Assembly: GCA_002493905.1 (NCBI GenBank)
Contig: DLAJ01000025.1
Location: 36,122-81,392, forward strand
DNA: 45,271 bases
From: Lachnospiraceae bacterium UBA7050
GTDB taxonomy: Bacteria; Bacillota; Clostridia; Lachnospirales; Lachnospiraceae
Direction of reading: 5' to 3'
How positions within the stretch are numbered: the first letter of the stretch is position 1; every line of letters starts with the position of its first letter. Of the stretch, positions 1-6,946 are shown piece after piece. A program made the position numbers and the translations under genes. Under the pieces are notes generated by a model. The model searched no databases. It saw only the letters and a list, made by a program, of their open reading frames with translations, and was not told the origin of the DNA.

Positions 1-22
1 GGTTCGAGCCCTATAGGTCCCA
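1..22 (+). tRNA. 3' end of a tRNA cut by the window edge
   Basis: The first bases read as a T-arm with loop TTCGAGC and stem half CCTAT, followed by the acceptor strand AGGTCCC and discriminator A at 22. CCA is not encoded. The anticodon lies outside the window, so the isotype cannot be given. Its place eight bases before tRNA-Met suggests one tRNA cluster transcribed on the plus strand. Confidence 0.75.
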
Positions 23-30
23 TATTTTAT

Positions 31-104
31 GGCGAGATAGCTCAGTTGGCTAGAGCACGCGGTTCATACCCGCGGTGTCGAGGGTTCAAATCCCCCTCTC
101 GCTA
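31..104 (+). tRNA. tRNA-Met (anticodon CAT)
   Basis: A complete cloverleaf is visible. The acceptor GGCGAGA pairs with TCTCGCT at 97-103, the D-arm is GCTC...GAGC, and the anticodon stem CGCGG/CCGCG carries the loop TTCATAC with anticodon CAT. The T-arm is GAGGG TTCAAAT CCCCC and the discriminator is A104. The first acceptor pair and the anticodon stem differ from the usual initiator type (no GGG/CCC run), so elongator methionine is most likely. A tRNA-Ile2 read through lysidine is the alternative. Confidence 0.93.
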
Positions 105-118
105 CTCTGGCAGTCTCG

Positions 119-159
119 AAAGCCTTGATTTTTATTAGGTTTTCGGGGCTTTATTTTTA
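119..159 (+). terminator. terminator of the tRNA cluster
   Basis: AAAGCC (119-124) pairs with GGCTTT (147-152) across an AT-rich loop and is followed by a short T-rich run. It lies just after tRNA-Met, as expected for the end of the tRNA transcript. Confidence 0.55.
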
Positions 160-366
160 TGACTAAAAAGAATTTAATCAACATCTATTTTCTAAACTAA
201 TACAAATATTTATGTTATACCGCTGCTTATATTTATACATATGCTTATATCTATACATAATTAAAACAGAGCATATTTACTTTCATTCATTAGAGCGCAT
301 AGGTAAAGTTCTTGAACGTACCCGGACAATCTATTGATATTGGATGATCCACAAGAAACAGTTCTT
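160..366. other. AT-rich stretch without a gene
   Basis: No ribosome site with an ORF is seen. The sequence is clearly more AT-rich than the rest of the window. Reading on from the stop of the TIR remnant on the minus strand meets further stops and gives no recognisable C-terminal domain. It looks like decayed accessory DNA next to the tRNA cluster. Confidence 0.5.
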
Positions 367-639
367 TTAGCGGATAAATGATTGTCCCTTCAACCCCCTG
401 ACAGCAGATAATAATTCTGAATATCCATGATCTTTAGATAAATCTATACATAAACGAGATTTCAAAAAATTTGGAAGCGGTAACTCTCCATTCTCATCAT
501 GTTCAATCACTACAGGGATGTATTTTCTTTGCAATGGGTTATTTTTTACCTCTGTTAAAATCAATTCTGATTCATAACCCACACCACCTTTACGGCTATT
601 GGCTTTCTCGGCATAATCTTTATTACAAACAATTTTCAA
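367..639 (-). pseudogene. truncated TIR-domain protein remnant
   Basis: The 90 codons read as the second half of a bacterial TIR domain. An IVCNKDYAEKANSRKGG segment leads into GVGYE, then KYIPVVIE, an LPNFLKSR segment and an IDLS...YSEL end. In this family the glutamate of GVGYE falls where the NAD-cleaving glutamate sits, so the fragment keeps that residue. It lacks the first strands (the usual FISYSHxD start) and any partner domain. A stop lies two codons before the TTG that opens the frame, there is no clear ribosome site, and the upstream gene ends only 43 bases away. This is seen directly. The inference is a dead remnant of an NAD-consuming defence gene such as those in TIR-based antiphage systems. 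A very short expressed TIR piece is less likely. Confidence 0.7.
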
Positions 640-682
640 AATTTAATCTAACCATATTCATATGCTTCTTCCATTTCCATTC

Positions 683-1384
683 CTAATAAAAGTGAAACAC
701 ATTCGGAATGTCACCGCCAAACGTTCTGACCGCCATCCGATACATGGCCTTTGCGTGGATGCGGTCATGCCAGATAAACCGCCGCAGCACTTTCCGCAGC
801 GACCATTCTTCGTCATAGCTGCCCGGATAAACCGTATTCTTCAGAAAATCGGGCTGACTCTCGAGCAGGGCAAATCCCCGCCGCCTGCATTCCACGATCG
901 TTCCCTCGTGGTCCGTCTCAACGCCAATCTCCCCAAAGTAATAATCATTGACATTTTTTGTATGCTCATACATTTCAGATGCCGTGCGGGGAACCTGCCC
1001 GTAGAAAGTTTTCCGGACCGGCAGACAGCTTTTCTTCTTATCAGGAACCGCCTCATACAAATCAAAAAAATCCTGTGCGGATTTCAGCGCGAGTGCCTTT
1101 AATTCTTCGTATTCCGCTCTGGACAGAGGCTTTCTTTCTTCCTCAAAGAGAACATCCGAATCCGCATCCGAAATCGTAAGCGCAGAAGCTTTCTCCTGCA
1201 CAATCACCGTTTCCAGTGAGCCGGGGACGGCTTCTCCTTTCCATTCCAGATAAGATCCAACCTCCCTTATCATCTTTTGAAGAGCAGTCTCCTTTGTTTC
1301 CCCGCGCGTATATGCGCCGACAAAGTTGCTGGCATAAACAATACTGTCATTGCCATTGTGCTCCCACACACATCGGATTTTCAT
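683..1384 (-). CDS. HicB-like / DinB-like hypothetical protein
   Basis: The protein is 233 residues. The first 50 (MKIRCVWEHNGND, then ASNFVGAYTRGET and a LQKMIREV helix) resemble the small beta-alpha fold of HicB-type antitoxins. The C-terminal half ends in WHDRIHAKAMYRMA, which resembles the last metal-ligand helix of DinB/YfiT four-helix bundles. The start at 1384 is preferred over the ATG two codons earlier because GGAG lies seven bases before it. No enzyme activity can be assigned and no HicA toxin is adjacent. It lies between the RCC1 protein and the TIR remnant on the same strand. The family call comes from pattern memory and is moderate at best. Confidence 0.6.
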   Translation of the reverse strand: MKIRCVWEHNGNDSIVYASNFVGAYTRGETKETALQKMIREVGSYLEWKGEAVPGSLETVIVQEKASALTISDADSDVLFEEERKPLSRAEYEELKALALKSAQDFFDLYEAVPDKKKSCLPVRKTFYGQVPRTASEMYEHTKNVNDYYFGEIGVETDHEGTIVECRRRGFALLESQPDFLKNTVYPGSYDEEWSLRKVLRRFIWHDRIHAKAMYRMAVRTFGGDIPNVFHFY

Positions 1385-1444
1385 AATCATTCTCCAATCA
1401 AAACTGCCAGTTGAAAAATCAGTGAATCGGCATGATTTTTCAGC

Positions 1445-2695
1445 CTATTCGCACCGTTGAAACTCATGGGTATAAACGGCAGTAAAATCCCCTTCCACGC
1501 CATGCGCTGTCTTCTCTTCCGTTCCTACATTTTCACCGCATACCCAGTACGAACCATCCGCTTTCTGAATTACCGTATTCGCCAGATAATGCGGGTAGGA
1601 ATCGGCATACTCCGCAATACAGTCGTGCTCTGCATAGGTCTGCTTTCCCACCCACGCCATGGAAAGATCATCTGCATCCAGATGTGAATAACCATCCAAA
1701 ACCCGATCCGTCCAGACCATAACAACGCCCTCCGCGGCCATCGTTGGTTCACTCACCTTGCCGGGTTCTGCAGCGCCGCAGTTTCCAACATCATTATACC
1801 CCCATGTCCACACCGCGCCGTTCGGAAGCAGTGCCGCATGATTATGCGGGCCGCCTGTAACCAAAACTGCCTTTTCAAACAACTCTCTGGGGCTTGCCAC
1901 AAAATATCCGTTATAAACCGTCCCCCATGTCCAGACCGAACCGTCTTCTTTCATGCAGACAATGTCATCTCTGCCGCAGCATGCATACGTTACATTTACC
2001 GCGAGCAGATACGGTTCGCTGACATAACAGTCCGCGTTTACGAATTGCTCCCACTCAGACGCCGCATATTGCTGCAGCGCTCCGTCCGCAGCATTTCCCA
2101 TGCCATAAAGCTTGTGATCCTCTGTGAGAAAAATAACAAAGTGACCGCTATATGAGTAGTCCACATGAACGACATTTTCTGCAATCTTTACCATGTCTTC
2201 ATGAAAATCATCATCCCTTGTTCCCTGACCGAGCTGTCCGTATTCATTTTTTCCGCATCCCCATAATACATGGTTCTCATCAATATGATAGAGATTGTCA
2301 GGATTTCCCTTATGCGTGATATAATGCTCCGTAATATCTACGGAAACATTCAGTGGTTCCGGCTGATCAGCCGTACCCAGCTCTTCCGCCATATCCGGTT
2401 CTTCTGCCGTACCCGGCCTTTCCGCCATATTCAGCCCGTCCGCTGTATCCGGTCCCTCCGTATTTACACCGACGAAATTTCCATCCCGCGTTTCTTCCCC
2501 GGTTCCGCCGGCTGCTGCCTCCGGCGCCCTGCGCACATACACAAGACATACAATCAAAATGGCAGCTATGGCAGCGGCGGCAGGCAGGGCCCTTTTCCAC
2601 ACTCCCCCGGACGCCTCCGCATCCTCAAGCCCGTCTATGCTTTCCACGATTCCTTCCGTTTCCTCTTTGATATCCGCCAGTCCTGTCTTTTTCAT
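1445..2695 (-). CDS. membrane-anchored RCC1-repeat protein
   Basis: The protein is 416 residues. It has a short cytosolic head (1-35), one membrane helix (about 36-55), an extracellular linker of five imperfect six-residue repeats (82-111) and a C-terminal part with RCC1-type blades. Examples are LWGCGKNEYGQLGQGT, KLYGMGNAADG, VWTWGTVYNGY and VWTWGYNDVGNCG. RCC1 repeats form a beta-propeller that usually binds proteins; here it would face outward. The head plus single helix resembles anti-sigma-type membrane proteins of Lachnospiraceae, but no sigma-factor gene is next to it. The start at 2695 is chosen because GGGG lies six bases upstream; the ATG four codons earlier lacks a ribosome site. 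The function is unknown. Confidence 0.75.
   Translation of the reverse strand: MKKTGLADIKEETEGIVESIDGLEDAEASGGVWKRALPAAAAIAAILIVCLVYVRRAPEAAAGGTGEETRDGNFVGVNTEGPDTADGLNMAERPGTAEEPDMAEELGTADQPEPLNVSVDITEHYITHKGNPDNLYHIDENHVLWGCGKNEYGQLGQGTRDDDFHEDMVKIAENVVHVDYSYSGHFVIFLTEDHKLYGMGNAADGALQQYAASEWEQFVNADCYVSEPYLLAVNVTYACCGRDDIVCMKEDGSVWTWGTVYNGYFVASPRELFEKAVLVTGGPHNHAALLPNGAVWTWGYNDVGNCGAAEPGKVSEPTMAAEGVVMVWTDRVLDGYSHLDADDLSMAWVGKQTYAEHDCIAEYADSYPHYLANTVIQKADGSYWVCGENVGTEEKTAHGVEGDFTAVYTHEFQRCE
2363..2452 (-). repeat. five 18-bp repeats coding the RCC1-protein linker
   Basis: Codons 82-111 form five units: PDTADG, LNMAER, PGTAEE, PDMAEE and LGTADQ. Each is 18 bp with clear DNA similarity, so the linker grew by duplication. 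The units stay in frame. Confidence 0.75.
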
Positions 2696-2801
2696 AAACA
2701 TCCCCATTTCTGCGCACGCTTTTTACGCATAACATCGCGTTTGAAAAATTATTTTTCACACGAACCTCTGTTTTCGGAAATATATTCCGCCGCGTAATAG
2801 A

Positions 2802-3317
2802 TCAGCTCCACAACGCCGAAAAATGTGTAAGGTAAAACTGCTTCATTTCTATGCCTTCCTCATCCATATGTTCCCTGATATAGTCCGCATGGATTTTCTG
2901 TTCATCCGGATCTATCTCAGCATATCGGTGAATCACAAGATTCCCCGCTTTCTCCTCTTTTAGGATCTCGGAATAGACGTCATCAACCACCTCACACCGG
3001 TGAACGGGCACATCGCTTTCACTTTCCCAGGTATGCCCCTTTGTATTTGTCAGACCCGCGGCTGTCTCTATCATATAAAGATACCCCTGTCTGCCACGGT
3101 AAAGGATTGGAAGCTGGTCCGGAAATCTCTCATAATAATGCTGCCTTCCATCTTTACGGAGCCCCATCGTGACAAAATTCTCATTCCTGCCCCGGCAGCA
3201 GATCAACGCATAGCATCTGTCTCCGGTAAAATAAGCAACTTTTTTCCCTGAAGTATGAGAATCTGCATTTGCTTTGATGGTATCTAATCCACCGATCGTT
3301 GTACCGTGATACAGCAT
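2802..3317 (-). CDS. ADP-ribosyltransferase-like hypothetical protein
   Basis: The protein is 171 residues with a strong GGGAGGGG ribosome site five bases before the ATG. The N-terminus MLYHGTT, followed about 23 residues on by VAYFTGDRCYALI, has the layout of ADP-ribosyltransferase folds of the Arr/RNA-phosphotransferase/PARP group. In these a His-Gly-Thr strand comes first and a Tyr strand plus helix follows. LYMIE near residue 82 could be the third strand, with its glutamate. No signal peptide or membrane helix is seen. It starts 18 bases after the SGNH gene and may be co-transcribed with the MBOAT pair. The fold assignment is inference; the protein is otherwise unrecognised. Confidence 0.55.
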   Translation of the reverse strand: MLYHGTTIGGLDTIKANADSHTSGKKVAYFTGDRCYALICCRGRNENFVTMGLRKDGRQHYYERFPDQLPILYRGRQGYLYMIETAAGLTNTKGHTWESESDVPVHRCEVVDDVYSEILKEEKAGNLVIHRYAEIDPDEQKIHADYIREHMDEEGIEMKQFYLTHFSALWS

Positions 3318-3335
3318 AAGAACCCCTCCCGCTCT

Positions 3336-4403
3336 TTATTTAGATTCTTCTCCGTCAAATATCCCGGTTAAGAACTGCTCCTCGATCTCCCCCACCAGCC
3401 GTTCCATTTCTGTAAGCGTCCCGTCTAAGTTCTCCATCGTCAGACGGCACTCGCCCGCCTGCATTCTGCGCACGATCTCATGATTGATCTTATCAGAAAA
3501 ATGAATCGTATCCATATAATTGTCCAGGTTCGTAATGATTTCAGCGTCATTCTGAAAATAGTATATTTCCACATTTTCAAACGTAAGCAGGGCTTCCGCT
3601 GCTCTCCTTACGGCATACAGATACCTATCGCTCTCCCCGTTCCTGTACGCCTCATCCCACCACAACATCGAATACGGCGAAAAAATAAAGCGGAACTGTG
3701 TTTCGGGATGCGCGCGCACCACATCGCCAATCAACGCTAAATTCTCATCGATCGTTTCCGCGCTGCTGTCCGCTTCTTTCATGGCAGATACCGTTTCCGG
3801 GCGGTCGTAACGCGAAAGCGTCCCCTCCGCAGAAAACGTCTTATACTGCGCCCAGTTATAGGAAGCGCCCTCATCAAATCCCGCATTCAATCCCGCCGCC
3901 AATTCATAGGGGATATGCTCAAAAAGCACGGTCTTATTCCAAAGATAATGCACATCATCAAACAGATTTCGATTATACAGATACAGCGGCAGGGACGCGT
4001 CCGGAAATACCTTTTGAGCATCCGTAAAAAGCGCGGCAATATCGAGACAATAATAGACGTTTACAAGCTCCCGCGACGCAAACGCCTCATTCATATAATA
4101 GACCAGATCCGCCGTCGCCGCACCGCTCTTGATCGCCTTGATCGTTTTTCCGCCAAATGAGACGTCAAACCAGCGGTTGTTATAATTCTCAGCCACCGAC
4201 GACCCAAATACCATACTGTCGTACGAGAAATTCCGCACGGTGCCGATGCACTGGTACTCGGCTTTGGACACGACCGCCTTCATGCCCCCAAGAGGCGCAT
4301 GATAATGATAAAACGGATCCATAACAGCCACAACTGCAGCCACCACAAAAAGCAGCGCGCATGCCCATATCAAAAATGTTTTAATAAACCGATTCGCTTC
4401 CAT
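3336..4403 (-). CDS. SGNH/DltD-like partner of the MBOAT acyltransferase
   Basis: The protein is 355 residues with one N-terminal membrane helix (about 7-27) and an outward-facing domain. VFGSS (65-69) fits the SGNH block I nucleophile serine, and MDTIHFSD supplies the Asp-x-x-His pair near 298 and 301. Such proteins (AlgX/AlgJ, PatB, DltD types) finish acyl transfer to a cell-surface polymer after an MBOAT protein moves the acyl group across the membrane. The frame is open further upstream into the MBOAT gene, but the ATG at 4403 is the start, since GGGGAG stands six bases before it. The gap to the MBOAT stop is 34 bases, so one operon is likely. The acceptor polymer cannot be told from sequence. 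Confidence 0.8.
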   Translation of the reverse strand: MEANRFIKTFLIWACALLFVVAAVVAVMDPFYHYHAPLGGMKAVVSKAEYQCIGTVRNFSYDSMVFGSSVAENYNNRWFDVSFGGKTIKAIKSGAATADLVYYMNEAFASRELVNVYYCLDIAALFTDAQKVFPDASLPLYLYNRNLFDDVHYLWNKTVLFEHIPYELAAGLNAGFDEGASYNWAQYKTFSAEGTLSRYDRPETVSAMKEADSSAETIDENLALIGDVVRAHPETQFRFIFSPYSMLWWDEAYRNGESDRYLYAVRRAAEALLTFENVEIYYFQNDAEIITNLDNYMDTIHFSDKINHEIVRRMQAGECRLTMENLDGTLTEMERLVGEIEEQFLTGIFDGEESK

Positions 4404-4437
4404 ACCGCTCTCCCCGAAAGTAATGATAGACCTCCAC

Positions 4438-5928
4438 CTAAAAATTAAAATACAAAAAAGTGCTGACGCCCGACAGCGAAATAACCGACCATACAAACAA
4501 TACCGCAAGTCCCGCTGCAAAGTGCGGTGTCAGGGTGCCCCTCTCTATCCGTTCACGCGCGTTTTTTCTTGTAAGCATAAAAACACCAAGCGCCAATAAT
4601 AAAAACAGCTCCGCCATATGCAGCATCCTCACATACTGGGGCAGACGCATCGACAGTACCTTTTCCACGATATAGAGTTCCGGCATTTCCACCGCTCCAG
4701 CAACCGCCTGCAGACTGTGAAAATACGTCATGGAAAACAGTCCTTTCAGATATTGAAATGCACCGGAAAGCGATTCGCTCCGAAAAACAATAAATGCCAG
4801 ATACGTAAAGAAAAAAGTCGCCATATGGTTAAATACATGTTTTTTTCCGTCTCTTGCAGGAACTGGGAACACAATGTTTACCCCCACCGCCATTCCGTGG
4901 AGCAGTCCCCACACTACAAACGTCCAGTTCGCGCCGTGCCACAACCCGCTTAATAAAAACACGATCATTGTATTGCTTATCGTTCGGATCTTCCCACGCC
5001 TGCTGCCACCAAGCGGGATGTACACATAGGTCGTGAAAAAACGTCCAAGCGTGATATGCCATCTTCTCCAGAAATCACGCACAGATACTGCTTTATAAGG
5101 GGAATTAAAATTCTGCGGCAATTCTATGTTAAACATCTTTCCGACGCCGACCGCCATATCGCAGTAACCGCTGAAATCAAAATAAAGCTGCAGCATGTAG
5201 GCAAGCGCCGACAGCGCAAGCGACAAGGAATCCAGTCCGTCAATATGCGCAAACCCAAAATCTGCAGGTTTTGCAAGCATGTCCGCGAGCAGCACCTTTT
5301 TAGAAAGTCCGATGACAAAATAGGTGATGCCGCGCGCAAAGCCGTCCGCATGAAAGGTTCTTTTTTTCTTGTCTTGAAACTGCGGAACCAGCTCACTATG
5401 CAGAACGATCGGTCCGGCAATGAGCTGTGGGAAAAACGTGACGAACGTAAGATAATCCACGATACCGTAATGCGCCGCTTCCCCCCGGCACCGGTCAAGC
5501 ACATACGAGAGCTGCTGAAACGTAAAAAAGCTGATGCCAAGCGGGAGCAGGATATGTCTCAGGGAAAAGTCCGTGGAAAACACCGCATTCAAATTCTCAA
5601 TAAAAAAATCATAATACTTGAAATAGCCCAGTATGCCCAGATTAAGCACGCATCCCGCAATACGCACCGCCCTTCTGCAGCGCGTCAGCGACCGTTCTCC
5701 GGCACATTTTTCCGCCTTTTTTAGAATCGTGCTGAGCAGATAGTTGACAGCACAACTAAACAATATCACCGGCAGATAGCTCAAATTAAAATACGCATAG
5801 AACCAAAGCGACATGCAGACTAGAAAAACCTGCGCAGTCCCATAACATTTCATCCGGTTCAGCCCGTACCAGCCAAACAGCGCGAGCGGCAGGAACAGAA
5901 AAATAAATATATAGGAATTAAACAGCAT
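4438..5928 (-). CDS. MBOAT family O-acyltransferase (AlgI/PatA type)
   Basis: The protein is 496 residues and polytopic, with the typical opening MLFNSYIFIFLFLPL. The conserved block FNSPYKAVSVRDFWRRWHITL follows, then LSGLWHGANWTFVVWG, whose histidine is the family catalytic residue. Length and motifs fit AlgI/PatA/DltB relatives, which pass acetyl or other acyl groups across the membrane to a surface glycan or teichoic acid. The next gene codes the SGNH partner, so the two-component system is complete. AAGGA lies ten bases before the ATG and a consensus promoter lies about 30 bases further up. The substrate is unknown. Confidence 0.9.
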   Translation of the reverse strand: MLFNSYIFIFLFLPLALFGWYGLNRMKCYGTAQVFLVCMSLWFYAYFNLSYLPVILFSCAVNYLLSTILKKAEKCAGERSLTRCRRAVRIAGCVLNLGILGYFKYYDFFIENLNAVFSTDFSLRHILLPLGISFFTFQQLSYVLDRCRGEAAHYGIVDYLTFVTFFPQLIAGPIVLHSELVPQFQDKKKRTFHADGFARGITYFVIGLSKKVLLADMLAKPADFGFAHIDGLDSLSLALSALAYMLQLYFDFSGYCDMAVGVGKMFNIELPQNFNSPYKAVSVRDFWRRWHITLGRFFTTYVYIPLGGSRRGKIRTISNTMIVFLLSGLWHGANWTFVVWGLLHGMAVGVNIVFPVPARDGKKHVFNHMATFFFTYLAFIVFRSESLSGAFQYLKGLFSMTYFHSLQAVAGAVEMPELYIVEKVLSMRLPQYVRMLHMAELFLLLALGVFMLTRKNARERIERGTLTPHFAAGLAVLFVWSVISLSGVSTFLYFNF

Positions 5929-5957
5929 CGATTTTGTATCCTTCTCATTTTTATTTC

Positions 5958-5986
5958 ATTGTAACGAAACAATCCTTCCCCCGCAA
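5958..5986 (-). promoter_or_regulatory. promoter of the MBOAT operon
   Basis: On the minus strand TTGCGG (5981-5986) and TACAAT (5958-5963) are separated by 17 bases, 30 bases before the MBOAT start. It is a sigma-A type promoter. The same TTGCGR -35 form recurs before purC and the DUF5717 operon. Confidence 0.7.
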
Positions 5987-6027
5987 GAGGCAAATACCGA
6001 AAACCTCTCCTGTAAATGACAGATCAA

Positions 6028-6142
6028 GGGCATAAAGAATTAACAATTCATCGGCATAAGGAATTGATATGCATACGGGCAAGAAATTGACAATCCATAC
6101 GCATAAGGAACTGACAATCCATACGCACAAGGAATCTCATTG
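6028..6142. repeat. 24-bp imperfect tandem repeat array
   Basis: There are about five units: 6028-6052 (25 bp), 6053-6076, 6077-6100, 6101-6124 and a partial unit from 6125. The core is GCATAAGGAA followed by TTGACAATCCATAC. There are no unique spacers, so this is not a CRISPR array. The last unit runs into the -35 box of the promoter at 6140-6168. Confidence 0.8.
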
Positions 6143-6168
6143 TTATTCAGCCTGGTGTATGCTATAAT
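6140..6168 (+). promoter_or_regulatory. promoter before the 31-codon ORF
   Basis: TTGTTA (6140-6145), 17 bases, then TATAAT (6163-6168) with an extended TGC just before the -10 box. It is one of the best plus-strand promoters in the window, yet it drives only a 31-codon reading frame. Confidence 0.7.
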
Positions 6169-6205
6169 TTTAACGTTTCTTTCAGGAATTTTCGGAGGTC
6201 CGGGC

Positions 6206-6301
6206 ATGAAAGAAAGAATTGCGGAATGTATCAATATCCTTGGTAACTTTTTAGGAAAGAGAGACATTTCCTCTTTAACAACCGACGCGATAAAAAAATA
6301 G
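6206..6301 (+). pseudogene. 31-codon remnant resembling a YdcF/DUF218 N-terminus
   Basis: A GGAGG site seven bases before the ATG opens a frame of 31 codons (MKERIAECINILGNFLGKRD, then ISSLTTDAIKK) and ends at TAG. The LGNFLGKRDI pattern is like the start of YdcF-family (DUF218) proteins of Lachnospiraceae, which continue for about 180 more residues. None of that continuation is present. Promoter and ribosome site are intact, so the start of a gene seems to have survived loss of its body. A genuine small protein is the alternative. Confidence 0.5.
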
Positions 6302-6335
6302 AGGGGAACGCCCCGTTTTATCAGGACATTCCCCT
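6291..6335 (-). terminator. terminator after the DUF1540 gene
   Basis: On the minus strand AGGGGAA (6329-6335) pairs with TTCCCCT (6302-6308) and is followed by a run of seven T (6292-6298). It lies downstream of the DUF1540 gene. Confidence 0.7.
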
Positions 6336-6465
6336 TCTGATTATCTGCTCTTTTTTCAGCGGAATCAGCCGCCGCAATGCTTCTGCATACAGCCTGTCAA
6401 AACGGCTCATCATGCATCCCGTAAATCGAATTGGCAAACGCCGCCGTCAGGCTGTCCACAAGACT

Positions 6466-6783
6466 TCATTTTTCCATGCAGAACGTATCGCACTCCGTCT
6501 CTTTGCAATGGCAGGCGTTGCTGCCTCCAATATCCACATTCTGCGCATGGCATTTATAGTTGCTGTTGTAAACACATTTACACGCCTCGCAGTCAATGGA
6601 AATCGTCTTGCTCGGGTGGTTTAAGGCACTCCTGTAGCTGTCTCTTTTTCTGTCGCAAAAGCTCTCGCAGCAGGTATCCTTGCTTTTCTCCGCCTGACTG
6701 CCGCCCACCATAATGTCTCCCTTGCTGCAGTAACAGTCGGAATTGTAGGTGCAGTTTACCGCCGCACATTTTAACTCTGCCAT
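6466..6783 (-). CDS. DUF1540 cysteine-rich protein, two repeats
   Basis: The protein is 105 residues made of two copies of a cysteine-rich module. The first has LKCAAVNCTYN, YCSKGDIMVGG and CCESFC. The second has IDCEACKCVYN, YKCHAQNVDIGG and ECDTFC. DUF1540 proteins are small, probably metal-binding proteins common in Clostridia; their role is not known. The start MAELKC at 6783 is chosen because AGGAGG lies seven bases upstream. An ATG six codons earlier overlaps that ribosome site and is not used. The gene appears monocistronic, with a terminator at 6291-6335. Confidence 0.88.
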   Translation of the reverse strand: MAELKCAAVNCTYNSDCYCSKGDIMVGGSQAEKSKDTCCESFCDRKRDSYRSALNHPSKTISIDCEACKCVYNSNYKCHAQNVDIGGSNACHCKETECDTFCMEK

Positions 6784-6826
6784 CCTTGTCCTCCTTTTCA
6801 TCTCATTCAGTCTCTGAAATCACAGA

Positions 6827-6867
6827 TAAAAGAAAACATGACCAATTTTGATTTCTATTTTCTTTTA
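6827..6867. repeat. AT-rich inverted repeat before the DUF1540 gene
   Basis: TAAAAGAAAA (6827-6836) and TTTTCTTTTA (6858-6867) are perfect ten-base arms 21 bases apart. They lie in the leader or promoter region of the DUF1540 gene. The role is unknown. Confidence 0.5.
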
Positions 6868-6877
6868 TCAAGAATTT

Positions 6878-6909
6878 GAGGCAAAGAGCATGACTGCGCT
6901 CTCTGCCTC
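6878..6909 (-). terminator. hairpin between lipoprotein and DUF1540 genes
   Basis: The twelve-base arms GAGGCAAAGAGC (6878-6889) and GCTCTCTGCCTC (6898-6909) pair with one mismatch. It is placed to end the lipoprotein transcript, but the T-run on the minus strand is poor. Confidence 0.5.
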
Positions 6910-6946
6910 TTATTAGTTTGGACAAGGTTTTTCTTTCTATTCCGTT

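Noticed and set aside
367..639. Complete TIR effector gene of a defence system
   Set aside because: The first half of the domain is missing, a stop precedes the frame and no partner gene (such as a cyclase, SIR2 or nucleotide-sensing effector) is nearby.
6028..6142. CRISPR array
   Set aside because: The 24-bp units follow each other directly, without unique spacers, and no cas gene is present.
6040..6267. Minus-strand 75-codon frame across the 24-bp repeats
   Set aside because: Its repeats of Pro, Tyr and Ala come from translating the non-coding array. It also runs against the promoter and the 31-codon frame on the plus strand.
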